53,445 nt of DNA from Acidovorax sp. Leaf191 (GTDB lineage: Bacteria > Pseudomonadota > Gammaproteobacteria > Burkholderiales > Burkholderiaceae_C): assembly GCF_001424425.1 (NCBI RefSeq), contig NZ_LMPT01000020.1, positions 36 through 53,480 on the forward strand, read 5' to 3'. The translations under genes and the position numbers were made by a program. The notes below the pieces were generated by a model. The model worked only from the letters and a program-made list of their open reading frames with translations, was not told the origin of the DNA and did no database searches. This document shows positions 44,244-52,439 of the stretch, piece by piece (the stretch's first letter is position 1; each line of letters begins with the position of its first letter).

Positions 44244-45778
44244 ACATCAAACGCTTTACCGCCCCCACGTCCCGGGAAGCTCTGGCCAAAGCACGCATGG
44301 CCTTTGGTGACGGCACCCTGATCCTGTCCAACCGCCCCACGGCCAATGGCGTCGAGGTGGTGGCCACGGCCGAGGACACGCTCTCGGCCCTGGATGGCAG
44401 CGGTGCGGGCGGCGGCGCGTCGCCGTCCTCCAACCCGCCCCTGCTGGCGCCCACGCCCCCCCGCAGCGCACCGCAGCGCGCCAGCCAGGGCGCAAGCCAC
44501 AGCCAGGCCACCCTGTCCGCGCTGTCGGCCATGAACCGCAACCCCGTGGAAGAAGACACCGAGCAGCTCGCGATGAGCACGCTGTCCTTCCAGGACTATG
44601 TGCGCGAACGCATGCTGCGCCGCCGCCACGAAGCGCTGAACGGCCCGTCGGACCCGCCCACCCTGTCCGAGCGCAGCCGTGACGAAGCGCCCGAGCGCGA
44701 GCGCATCAGCAGCGCACCGGCCGTGGCGCGCCACAACCCGCTGCGCAGCATCCCCATGGACCTGCCGCCCGAGCAGCCCCGCCGCCGCCCCGAGCCCGCC
44801 GTGAGCCACGCCGTGCAGTCCGCCGCCAACCAGCAAAGCGTGATGACCGAGCTGCACGCGATGAAGGACCTGATCGAAGACCGCTTCAACACGCTGGCGT
44901 GGCTGGGGCAGGCGCGCCAGAACCCCATCCAGTCCAACCTGATGCTCAAGATGATCCGCGCCGGCTACTCGCCCTCGCTGGCCCGCGCGGTGCTGGAGCG
45001 CATGCCCGAAGAGCTGTCGGCCGCCGAATCGGTGCGCTGGCTGATGGAAGTGCTGGAGCGCAACCTCAAGACCGACCTGGCCGAGACCCCGCTGTATGAG
45101 CAGGGCGGCATCTTCGCGCTGGTGGGCTCCACCGGCGTGGGCAAGACCACCACCACCGCCAAGCTCGCGGCCATGTGCGCCCGCATCCACGGCCCCGGCA
45201 GCGTCGGCCTGATCACGCTGGACACCTACCGCGTGGGCGCCCACGAACAGCTGCGCACCTACGGCCGCATGCTGGGCATCGTGGCCCACCTGGCCCACGA
45301 CCGCGCCGCGCTGCAGGACCTGCTGGGCCTGCTGTCGGGCAAGAAGATGGTGCTCATCGACACTACCGGCGTCGCCCCGCGCGACCCGCGCAAGCGCGAC
45401 ATGCTCGACGTGCTGGACCTGCCGCACGTCAACCGCCTGCTGGTGCTCAACGCCGGCTGCCATGGCGACACGCTGGACGACGTGCTCACCGCCTTCAAGA
45501 CCGACGGCTCGCAGCAGGCCATCCTGTCCAAGGTGGACGAAGCCGTCAAACTCGGCCCCGCGATCGACGCGCTCATCCGCCACCAGATGGTGCTGCGCGG
45601 CGTGACCAACGGCCAGCGCGTGCCCGAGGACTGGGAGCGCGCCGATGCCCACAAGCTCATCAACACCTCGATGCGCGCACCGGTGAAGTCGGCGTTCGAC
45701 CCCAAGGCCAGCGACCTGAACTTCTTCTTCTCGCACTCGCCGGACGGCATCAACGAGCGAGGGCTGGTCGATGCTTGA
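44240..45778 (+). CDS. flhF: Flagellar placement GTPase FlhF
   Basis: A 512-residue SRP-type GTPase that sets flagellar position. The N-terminal 280 residues include a variable Pro/Ser/Arg region. The NG domain has G1 GSTGVGKTTTTAK, DTYRVGAHEQL, DTTGVAPRD and LSKVDEAVKLG. Its start overlaps flhA and it shares eight bases with flhG. The GTPase motifs are intact. Confidence 0.95.
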   Translation: MNIKRFTAPTSREALAKARMAFGDGTLILSNRPTANGVEVVATAEDTLSALDGSGAGGGASPSSNPPLLAPTPPRSAPQRASQGASHSQATLSALSAMNRNPVEEDTEQLAMSTLSFQDYVRERMLRRRHEALNGPSDPPTLSERSRDEAPERERISSAPAVARHNPLRSIPMDLPPEQPRRRPEPAVSHAVQSAANQQSVMTELHAMKDLIEDRFNTLAWLGQARQNPIQSNLMLKMIRAGYSPSLARAVLERMPEELSAAESVRWLMEVLERNLKTDLAETPLYEQGGIFALVGSTGVGKTTTTAKLAAMCARIHGPGSVGLITLDTYRVGAHEQLRTYGRMLGIVAHLAHDRAALQDLLGLLSGKKMVLIDTTGVAPRDPRKRDMLDVLDLPHVNRLLVLNAGCHGDTLDDVLTAFKTDGSQQAILSKVDEAVKLGPAIDALIRHQMVLRGVTNGQRVPEDWERADAHKLINTSMRAPVKSAFDPKASDLNFFFSHSPDGINERGLVDA

Positions 45779-46571
45779 TATCGGATTCCACCAGGGGGCA
45801 AGCCTGCACAGCTTCACGCCGCAGTCCGAACTGCGCGTGGTGGCGGTCGCCAGCCAGGACAACGCCGGCACGGGCCTCGAAGCCCTGTGGCAGGTCTGCG
45901 CCATCCTGCAGCGCCTGGGCCACCAGGTCGTGGTGCTGGACGGCACGGCGCACGAGACCGACGACAGCCCCGGCTTGCTGCACCTGCTGCAGCAGGCGCC
46001 GTGGAACGACGGCGCGCACCTGAACATGGGCGCCGCGGCCTCGTCGCTGGCCGTGATACCGGCCGCCAAGGGCCTGCAGCTCGCGGCCCGCCGCGCCCAG
46101 GCCAACGAGACCGCGCCGCTGCACGGCCTGCTGCCGTACTTCAGGACGTATGGCCTGATGGTGCTGCACGCGCCCGCGTCCACGCTCGGCCCATTGCTCA
46201 CGCACACGGCGACCATTCCGCTCGTCGTGATGGGCAACGATGCCGCGGGCGTGCTCAAGAGCTACAAGAGCCTCAAGCAGATCGCGGTGCACACCGGCCT
46301 GCCCTGCATGGTGGCCGGCCTGCTGCACGGCAACACCGCCGCCGAGCGCAGAAAGACCCAGGGCGCCCTGCAGACCCTGCAGGAGTGCGCCGAACAGCAC
46401 CTGTGCGGCCCCGTGCGCACCACGACCATCGCCACGCAAAGCCCGCAGGACCTGCAGCGCCTGGCCTTGCAACTGCTGGAAAATGCGGGCACTATCAGTG
46501 AATCGATGACCGCGCTCCCGCACCACAGTCCGACAGGCATGCCTGCGCATTTCTTTGCTCGGAGCCACTGA
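45771..46571 (+). CDS. flhG: FlhG-like MinD-family protein without Walker A
   Basis: A 266-residue protein in the flhG position between flhF and fliA. The fold is MinD/ParA-like (RVVAVAS at 22-28, VVVLDGT, GLMVLHAP). The Walker A expected as GKGGVGKT is replaced by SQDNAGTG (28-35), and the usual DQA N-terminal motif that activates FlhF is absent. It cannot be a normal ATPase, so it is a divergent FlhG, possibly a scaffold or regulator of FlhF. Confidence 0.75.
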   Translation: MLDIGFHQGASLHSFTPQSELRVVAVASQDNAGTGLEALWQVCAILQRLGHQVVVLDGTAHETDDSPGLLHLLQQAPWNDGAHLNMGAAASSLAVIPAAKGLQLAARRAQANETAPLHGLLPYFRTYGLMVLHAPASTLGPLLTHTATIPLVVMGNDAAGVLKSYKSLKQIAVHTGLPCMVAGLLHGNTAAERRKTQGALQTLQECAEQHLCGPVRTTTIATQSPQDLQRLALQLLENAGTISESMTALPHHSPTGMPAHFFARSH

Positions 46572-46575
46572 TCAG

Positions 46576-47289
46576 ATGTACACCGCCAAAGGCCAGCTCG
46601 ATCGTGACGCGATGATCCGCCAGCATGTTCCGCTGGTTCGCAGGATCGCGCACCACATGATCGCCAAGCTGCCCCCCAATGTGGAGCTGGACGACCTGAT
46701 CCAGGTCGGCATGATGGGCCTGGCGGAGGCGCTGTCGCGCTACGAGGTGGCGCAGGGCGTGCAGTTCGAGACCTTTGCCACCCAGCGCATCCGCGGCGCC
46801 ATGCTCGACGAGCTGCGCGAGGGCGACTGGATGAGCCGCAGCTCGCGCAAGAGCCAGAAAGACATCGAGCACGCGGTGCACCGCCTGGAGCAAAAGCTCG
46901 GCCGCAGCCCGCTCGAATCCGAGATCGCCGACGAAATGGGCATGGAACTGCCCGAGTACCAGACCCTGCTGGGCAAGGTCCGGGGCACCCAGCTGGTGTA
47001 CCTGGAGGACATGACCCACAACGAGGACGACGACGGTTTCCTCGACCGCCACGTGGCGGACGGCGACGCCGACCCCATGGAGATGCTGCGCGACCAGCGG
47101 CTCAAGGTGTCCCTGGTCAACGCCATCAAGAGCCTGCCCGAGCGCGAGCAGCACATCATGGGCATGTACTACGAGCACGACATGAATCTCAAGGAGATCG
47201 CGGCCGTGCTGGGCGTGACCGAGTCACGGGTGTGCCAGCTGCACAGCCAGTCCATCGCCCGGCTGCGGGCGAAGATGAGGGCGCACTAG
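46576..47289 (+). CDS. fliA: Flagellar sigma factor FliA (sigma-28)
   Basis: A 237-residue sigma factor with regions 2 (NVELDDLIQVGMMGLAEAL, FATQRIRGAMLDELR), 3 and 4 (LPEREQHIMGMYYEHDMNLK, VTESRVCQLHSQSIARLR). The ATG at 46576 is chosen over a TTG at 46555 that overlaps flhG. It transcribes late flagellar genes; likely targets in the window are the flagellin and flgM promoters. FlgM, encoded nearby, should hold it until hook completion. Confidence 0.96.
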   Translation: MYTAKGQLDRDAMIRQHVPLVRRIAHHMIAKLPPNVELDDLIQVGMMGLAEALSRYEVAQGVQFETFATQRIRGAMLDELREGDWMSRSSRKSQKDIEHAVHRLEQKLGRSPLESEIADEMGMELPEYQTLLGKVRGTQLVYLEDMTHNEDDDGFLDRHVADGDADPMEMLRDQRLKVSLVNAIKSLPEREQHIMGMYYEHDMNLKEIAAVLGVTESRVCQLHSQSIARLRAKMRAH

Positions 47290-47294
47290 CCGCT

Positions 47295-47369
47295 CCCCCC
47301 TGAGCGGCTGCGCCGCTTCCCCCTGGGGGGACGCCACCCCTGGACTGGCGGAGCCAGATCCACGGTGGC
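47295..47369. repeat. Repeat family B, copy 3
   Basis: Hairpin 1 has CCCCCC (47295-47300) and GGGGGG (47325-47330) around AGCGGC-TGC-GCCGCT. Hairpin 2 has GCCACC (47333-47338) and GGTGGC (47364-47369), TGGA/TCCA and inner CTGGC-GGA-GCCAG (47345-47357). It starts six bases after the fliA stop. Confidence 0.75.
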
Positions 47370-47454
47370 ACTGGTATTTGGGCTGCGACCGCATCTACGG
47401 GCAGTGCGCAACGCCGAACTCCCACGTACTGGACACCGGTTTGCTATCGATAAA

Positions 47455-47534
47455 ATAGCTGCTGGCGCTTGGCTGGCGTTGGATTCAACCGTTTTTTCCG
47501 TTCAAACGCAGGCGCAGCAAGCGCGGGCAGCTAT
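47455..47534. repeat. Repeat family A, inverted pair
   Basis: ATAGCTGCTGGCGCTTG (47455-47471) and CAAGCGCGGGCAGCTAT (47518-47534) are inverted copies with two mismatches in 17 bases. They could fold over 46 bases. They lie between the converging fliA and flgN genes and may act as a two-way terminator. Confidence 0.7.
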
Positions 47535-47556
47535 CTTGTTTGAGTTACGGCTCGAC

Positions 47557-47931
47557 TCAACCCGCGGATTTGTAGATGCGTGCCACGCCAGCCTTGCCGG
47601 GCTGGGCGGCGCGGCCGTCGCCGTAGGTGGCGGGGGTGCCGGCCTGGGGGATCATGCTGGCGACCTGGCGGTCGGCGTTGGCGGACAGGCGCGCGAGGCC
47701 GTCGCGGTGGTTGGCCAGCCTGTCGCTGATGGCGTCCACCCGTTTTTTCAATTGTGCAGGCAGGGGCAGGCCGCGCTGCGCGGACTGCTCCAGCGCATAG
47801 GTAAACTGCGCCGCTGCGTCCCGCAGGGCGATGCTGTGCTTTTCCAGGGTTTGGGGATCTGCCGCCAGGAGCGCGGCGGAGACTTTTTCGATCAGCTGTT
47901 CAACAGCCGAGAGGGATTCTTCCAGCGACAT
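47557..47931 (-). CDS. flgN: Probable flagellar chaperone FlgN
   Basis: A 124-residue helical protein, the probable chaperone for hook-filament junction proteins. Helices such as ESLSAVEQLIEKVSAALLA and HSIALRDAAAQFTYALEQ fit FlgN, but the family is weakly conserved. The main evidence is its place downstream of flgM and flgA. The ATG at 47931 has no clear ribosome binding site. Confidence 0.72.
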   Translation of the reverse strand: MSLEESLSAVEQLIEKVSAALLAADPQTLEKHSIALRDAAAQFTYALEQSAQRGLPLPAQLKKRVDAISDRLANHRDGLARLSANADRQVASMIPQAGTPATYGDGRAAQPGKAGVARIYKSAG

Positions 47932-48011
47932 GGTGCATTGTGCGATGAACCGTGCTGGTATGCCAAGTGATGTTCAGTGCGCTCGTTGAACCCCGGCGTT
48001 CGTGGTGGGGT

Positions 48012-48332
48012 TCAACCGCGCGAGCGGGACAGGATCTCCTGGGCGTTGGAGAGCATCTTGTCGGCAATGGCTTCGGCATCCACCGAGAACGTGCCTTTTT
48101 CGATCGCCGTGCGCACGGCCTTCACCTTGCTGGCATCGAAATCGGCCGTGGTGCGGGCCGTCTGGTCGAGGGCACGGGCCGCGGTCGACACCGTGACGGG
48201 CACGCCGACGGCCGACGCCGTCAGTGCGTCTTTCGTGGCTCCTTCCGCAGCGGTTGCCGGCGGCTTGGCTTGCTTGGCAAGCCCTGTCTGCGGCAACCCG
48301 CCCGGGAGTTCCGGTTTTTGACCAATCTTCAT
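48012..48332 (-). CDS. flgM: Anti-sigma-28 factor FlgM
   Basis: A 106-residue anti-sigma factor. The C-terminal sigma-binding half reads DASKVKAVRTAIEKGTFSV and AEAIADKMLSNAQEIL. The N-terminus MKIGQ is the usual FlgM start; GGAGAG precedes the ATG at 48332. It has its own FliA-type promoter, giving negative feedback in addition to read-through from flgA. Confidence 0.93.
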   Translation of the reverse strand: MKIGQKPELPGGLPQTGLAKQAKPPATAAEGATKDALTASAVGVPVTVSTAARALDQTARTTADFDASKVKAVRTAIEKGTFSVDAEAIADKMLSNAQEILSRSRG

Positions 48333-48376
48333 CGCTCTCTCCACCACCCCGTTCGATGTGGGGCACAGTAGCAATG

Positions 48377-48403
48377 TTTTCGACCCATTTGGCGGGGACT
48401 TTA
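48377..48403 (-). promoter_or_regulatory. FliA (sigma-28) promoter of flgM
   Basis: Read on the minus strand: TAAAGTCC (48403-48396), 11 bases, GTCGAAAA (48384-48377). The match to TAAAGTTT-N11-GCCGATAA is 6/8 and 6/8. The predicted start is about 38 bases before the flgM ATG. In Salmonella flgM is known to have a class 3 promoter in this same place. Confidence 0.65.
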
Positions 48404-48425
48404 GCGATTTATCGCGGTCCGGTCA

Positions 48426-49229
48426 TCAAAGAGTGACATCGATTGTCCCGTTTTCGCTCACGGTGCCACTGACTATTCGGCCATTGTCCATGCGGATACG
48501 GACAATCTGCCCCACCGACCCCGCCGACATGGCCTGGCCCGCGGACGTGACCGCATAACCCGGCCCCTGGGCCACCACCTTCACCTGGGCGCCTGCGCGA
48601 AACAGGTTGGGGGCACGCACCATGCTTTGGCGCAGCGCCTGCCCGGGCACCAGCTGGCGCGCCGCAATCTGCCCCACCCACAGGTCCGGGTTGGCCATGA
48701 CCGGGGCGGACTCCGCCGCCCAGTCTACTTCCGCCTCGGTCGCGTCGGCAGCGGTCAGGACGGCGCCCGGCGCCACGGCGCTGGTCAGCACCCACGCGGG
48801 GCCGAAGGCCTTGACTGTAACCGGAAGATACACGTTCCAGGCCGTCTGGCCTTCCACGCACCGCAGCCCCAGGCGCGTGCGCCCCCACAGGCGCGAGCCC
48901 ACCGGCAGATAGGGCTCGACCCGCGCACAGGGCGCCAGCCGCAGCCGGGAATCCAGCGAGCCCACGCTCACTTCCATGCGCAGCGGCAAGCCGGCGGGCT
49001 GGTTGCGCGTGAGGGCATCGTCCAGCCAGCGCTGGGTCAGCGGCCCCAGGTCCGCCGCAGGATCTGCCGCCGCCTGGGCGCGGGCCGAGCCCACGGAGCA
49101 CAGCGCCGCGCCCAGCAGCACCGCAGCGGCCAGGGCGCCCCGCAGGGCGGAGCGCGCAGGCCGTGCCGGCACCGGGTGCAGGGCGGCGAATGAAAGGGAG
49201 GGAAAGCGGGGGGACGGTGTCGATGGCAT
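48426..49229 (-). CDS. flgA: P-ring assembly chaperone FlgA
   Basis: A 267-residue periplasmic chaperone for FlgI. An N-terminal signal peptide (ALRGALAAAVLLGAALCSVG to ARAQA) is visible. The SAF-type domain follows, with LTSAVAPGAVLTAADATEAEV and the C-terminal VRIRMDNGRIVSGTVSENG. AGGAGG precedes the ATG at 49229. It diverges from flgB across 238 bases. Confidence 0.94.
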   Translation of the reverse strand: MPSTPSPRFPSLSFAALHPVPARPARSALRGALAAAVLLGAALCSVGSARAQAAADPAADLGPLTQRWLDDALTRNQPAGLPLRMEVSVGSLDSRLRLAPCARVEPYLPVGSRLWGRTRLGLRCVEGQTAWNVYLPVTVKAFGPAWVLTSAVAPGAVLTAADATEAEVDWAAESAPVMANPDLWVGQIAARQLVPGQALRQSMVRAPNLFRAGAQVKVVAQGPGYAVTSAGQAMSAGSVGQIVRIRMDNGRIVSGTVSENGTIDVTL

Positions 49230-49467
49230 GGGGGCCTCCTGGGCATCGCGGGGGGTCTTCGCGAGTCTTCACGGGTCTTCCCGCAGAGGGCGGCAAAGAC
49301 TATTTCACGACTGGAACTATAGGCAGGCCCGGCCGGTGCAAAACCCGAAACTGCGCGCCCATTTCCGCGTTCTTCGCGCTTTAGAAAAAACCCACGCTCT
49401 CCACAATCGAGCCACGCCGGAAAACCCCCTGGACCGGCGTCTTTGCACTCCAGGGCCCGAGGCAAAC

Positions 49468-49929
49468 ATGCTCGACAAGATGACCAACCGGCTGGACTTC
49501 CACGGCAACGCACTGATCCTGCGTTCCGAGCGCCAGCGTGCCATCGCCAGCAACATTGCGAATTCGGACACCCCCGGCTACGTGGCGCGCGACTTCAAGT
49601 TCAGCGAAGCGCTGAAAGAAGCCACGGGCGAGAGCAGCACGGGCACCGGCTCGGGCTTCACCACCCGGCTCACCGCGGGTTCCGTGGGCACCGCCGGCAC
49701 CACCGACGCGCGCCACATGCCCCTGCCCACCAGCCGCATGAGCGGCGAGCTGGGCGCCAAAGGCACGCTGGGCTATGCGGTGCAGACCCAACCCGCGCTG
49801 GACAACAACACGGTCGACCTGGACCGCGAACGCGCCAATTTCGTCGACAACGCCGTGCGCTACGAAGCCACGCTGCGGTTCATCAACGGCAACGCCAAAA
49901 CCATGCTCAGCGCCATCCAGGGCCAATAA
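49468..49929 (+). CDS. flgB: Flagellar proximal rod protein FlgB
   Basis: A 153-residue rod protein. It has the rod/hook N-terminal motif ALILRSERQRAIASNIANSDTPGY (split here as ERQRAIASNIANSDTPGY) and the FlgB ending NFVDNAVRYEATLRFING. An ATG four codons in (49480) is an alternative start. It is the first gene of the flgB-to-flgG run. Confidence 0.95.
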   Translation: MLDKMTNRLDFHGNALILRSERQRAIASNIANSDTPGYVARDFKFSEALKEATGESSTGTGSGFTTRLTAGSVGTAGTTDARHMPLPTSRMSGELGAKGTLGYAVQTQPALDNNTVDLDRERANFVDNAVRYEATLRFINGNAKTMLSAIQGQ

Positions 49930-49972
49930 GCAGACGCCCCCCCCGCACCGAGCGCAGAAAGCGAGTCACCCC

Positions 49973-50377
49973 ATGTCCATGTTCTCCATCTTCAATGTGT
50001 CGGGCAGCGCCGTCAGTGCGCAGTCGCAACGGCTCAACGTGGTGGCCAGCAACCTGGCCAACGTCGATGCGGTGGCCGGCCCCGACGGCAAGGCCTACAA
50101 GGCCCGCCAGGTGATGTTCCAGACGGAGCCCATGGGCGCGGACAGCTCGGCCGGCGTGCGCGTGACGGGCATCAACGAAAGCAACACCCCTGGCCGCAAG
50201 GTGCACGACCCGAGCCACCCGTCCGCCGACGAGCAGGGCTACGTCACGCACTCCAACGTCAACGCCGTGGAGGAGATGGTCAACATGATCTCCGCCTCCC
50301 GCTCCTACCAGAACAACGTCGAGGTCATGAACACGGCCAAGTCGCTGCTCCTCAAGACCCTGCAGATGGGCCAGTAA
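49973..50377 (+). CDS. flgC: Flagellar proximal rod protein FlgC
   Basis: A 134-residue rod protein. It has SQRLNVVASNLANVDAVAGP near the start and VNAVEEMVNMISASRSYQNN near the end. The 43-base gap after flgB contains a run of eight C (49937-49944). Confidence 0.96.
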   Translation: MSMFSIFNVSGSAVSAQSQRLNVVASNLANVDAVAGPDGKAYKARQVMFQTEPMGADSSAGVRVTGINESNTPGRKVHDPSHPSADEQGYVTHSNVNAVEEMVNMISASRSYQNNVEVMNTAKSLLLKTLQMGQ

Positions 50378-50392
50378 CCCTAGGACGCCACC

Positions 50393-51052
50393 ATGATCCT
50401 CAACTCCACCACCAGCGCACCCACGGTCACCGACGCGACCGGCGGCACCAAGGCGAACGCCGCCACCGACCCGGCGGCCGCGCAGGACCGGTTCCTCAAG
50501 CTGCTCGTCGCGCAGCTGAACAACCAGGACCCGATGAACCCGCTGGACAACGCCCAGATGACGTCGCAGATCGCGCAGATCAACACCGTCACCGGCATCC
50601 AGCAGCTCAACCAGACCATGCAGAGCATGTCCGAGCAGTTCAACTCGCTGCAGGTCATGCAGGGCACCACGCTCATCGGCCGCAACGTGATGACCGAGGG
50701 CTCGACCATCGCCGTGGCCGACAAGGTCGGCAAGGGCGGCTTCGAGCTGCCCTCGGCCGCCACGAACGTGAAGATCGAGGTCACCACCGCCGGTGGCCAG
50801 GTGGTGGACACGATCGACCTGGGCGCCAAGGGCGCAGGCCGCCACACCTTCGAGTGGGACGCCAGCAAGTACACCGGCGCAACCGACGCGCTGCAGTTCC
50901 GCGTCAGCGCCGTCAATGGCTCGGCCAAGCTGTCGAGCACGCCGCTGGCGCTGTCCAAGGTCACGGCTGCGGGCGCCGAGGACGGCCAGCTCATGCTGAC
51001 CCTGGCCAACGGCAAGTCCATCAGCTACAGCCAGATCAAGGCCCTGGTGTAA
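50393..51052 (+). CDS. flgD: Hook-capping protein FlgD
   Basis: A 219-residue secreted hook scaffold. The N-terminal signature is DRFLKLLVAQLNNQDPMNPL; the C-terminal part has FlgD beta domains (GGQVVDTIDLGAKGAGRHTF). It starts 15 bases after flgC. Confidence 0.96.
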   Translation: MILNSTTSAPTVTDATGGTKANAATDPAAAQDRFLKLLVAQLNNQDPMNPLDNAQMTSQIAQINTVTGIQQLNQTMQSMSEQFNSLQVMQGTTLIGRNVMTEGSTIAVADKVGKGGFELPSAATNVKIEVTTAGGQVVDTIDLGAKGAGRHTFEWDASKYTGATDALQFRVSAVNGSAKLSSTPLALSKVTAAGAEDGQLMLTLANGKSISYSQIKALV

Positions 51053-51099
51053 CGCCGGCCCGTCCCCCCTCTTTTTCTTCGCGTCCATAGGAGAACACC

Positions 51100-52380
51100 A
51101 TGAGTTTCCAGCAAGGCCTGTCGGGCTTGAACGCCGCCAGCAAAAACCTCGATGTCATCGGGCACAACATCGCCAACTCCAACACCGTGGGCTTCAAGGC
51201 CTCGCGGGCCGAGTTCGCCGAGATGGTCGCGTCGGCGATCGGCTCGGCCGGTGGCACCAACGCCGGCATCGGTGTGGAAGTCGCCGCGGTGTCGCAGCAG
51301 TTCACGCAGGGCAACCTCACGATCACCGGCAACAGCCTCGATGTAGCCATCAACGGCAACGGCTTCTTCACGCTGACCATGCCCGATGGCACGCCTGCCT
51401 ACACCCGCTCCGGCAACTTCAAGCTGGACAAGGAAGGCAACATGATCACCAACGACAACGCCAAGGTGATGGGCTACCCGGTGGACCCGACCACCGGCCT
51501 GCGGTCGGGCACCGACCCGATCCCGATGGTCTTCCCCACGGCCGAGCCGATTCCGGCCAAGCAGACCACCAAGATCACCGCCGCGTTCAACCTGCCGGCC
51601 ACCGCCACCGACGCTGCCGGCGACCCGGCCGCCACGCCGCCCGTTCCGGCCACGCCGCGCGCCACCTACGGCACGTCGATCAACGTGTTCGACAGCCAGG
51701 GCGTGCCCAAGCCGGTCAACCTGTACTTCCAGAAGACCGCGACCGACAACACCTGGGACGTGTACGACGCGCTCGACGACCCCACGGCCGTGCCGCCGGT
51801 GGTGGCCACGCCGATCGGCCAGATCACGTTCGACAACAACGGCGCCATCACCGGCCCCGCCGCCACGCCGCCCGCCACCGGCTTCTCGCTGCCGCTGACC
51901 GTCAACCCCACGCCACCGAACCCCAACAACCTGCCCACCTTCACCGTGGACGTGGGCCTCGACAAGGTGTCCCAGAGCGGCAACAAGTTCGCGGTGTCCA
52001 ACCTCAGCCAGGACGGCTACACCACGGGCGAGCTCACCGGCATCAACATCGAGAACAACGGGATGATCATGACCCGTTACTCCAACGGCGTGACCCGTGC
52101 CGAAGGCCAGGTCGCCCTGTCGAGCTTCCGCAATACGCAGGGCCTGGCCTCGGTGGGCGGCAACAACTGGGTGGCCACGTTCGAATCCGGCCAGCCGGTG
52201 GCGGGCACCGCGACGGACGGCAACTTCGGCTCGCTGCGCTCGGGGGCCCTGGAAGACTCCAACGTCGACCTGACCGCAGAGCTCGTGAACATGATGACCG
52301 CGCAGCGGGCCTACCAGGCCAACGCGCAGACGATCAAGACGCAAGACCAGGTGATGTCCACCCTGGTGAATTTGCGCTGA
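51100..52380 (+). CDS. flgE: Flagellar hook protein FlgE
   Basis: A 426-residue hook subunit. The N-terminus GLSGLNAASKNLDVIGHNIA and the C-terminus VNMMTAQRAYQANAQTIKTQ are canonical. The middle domain has three related Pro/Ala/Thr loops: TPPVPATPRA, VPPVVATPIG and TPPATGFS. AGGAG lies before the ATG. Confidence 0.96.
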   Translation: MSFQQGLSGLNAASKNLDVIGHNIANSNTVGFKASRAEFAEMVASAIGSAGGTNAGIGVEVAAVSQQFTQGNLTITGNSLDVAINGNGFFTLTMPDGTPAYTRSGNFKLDKEGNMITNDNAKVMGYPVDPTTGLRSGTDPIPMVFPTAEPIPAKQTTKITAAFNLPATATDAAGDPAATPPVPATPRATYGTSINVFDSQGVPKPVNLYFQKTATDNTWDVYDALDDPTAVPPVVATPIGQITFDNNGAITGPAATPPATGFSLPLTVNPTPPNPNNLPTFTVDVGLDKVSQSGNKFAVSNLSQDGYTTGELTGINIENNGMIMTRYSNGVTRAEGQVALSSFRNTQGLASVGGNNWVATFESGQPVAGTATDGNFGSLRSGALEDSNVDLTAELVNMMTAQRAYQANAQTIKTQDQVMSTLVNLR

Positions 52381-52404
52381 TCGACCTGATCGACCTGATC
52401 ACCC
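52378..52404. repeat. Short tandem repeat after flgE
   Basis: TGATCGACC occurs twice in tandem, followed by TGATCACCC, starting at the flgE stop codon. Confidence 0.6.
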
Positions 52405-52439
52405 GCCACTGACCCTGCACTGGACTTCGGAAAGCACCT

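Noticed and set aside
43922..46258. 778-codon minus-strand open frame opposite flhA, flhF and flhG
   Set aside because: Antisense to overlapping flagellar genes and without recognisable motifs.
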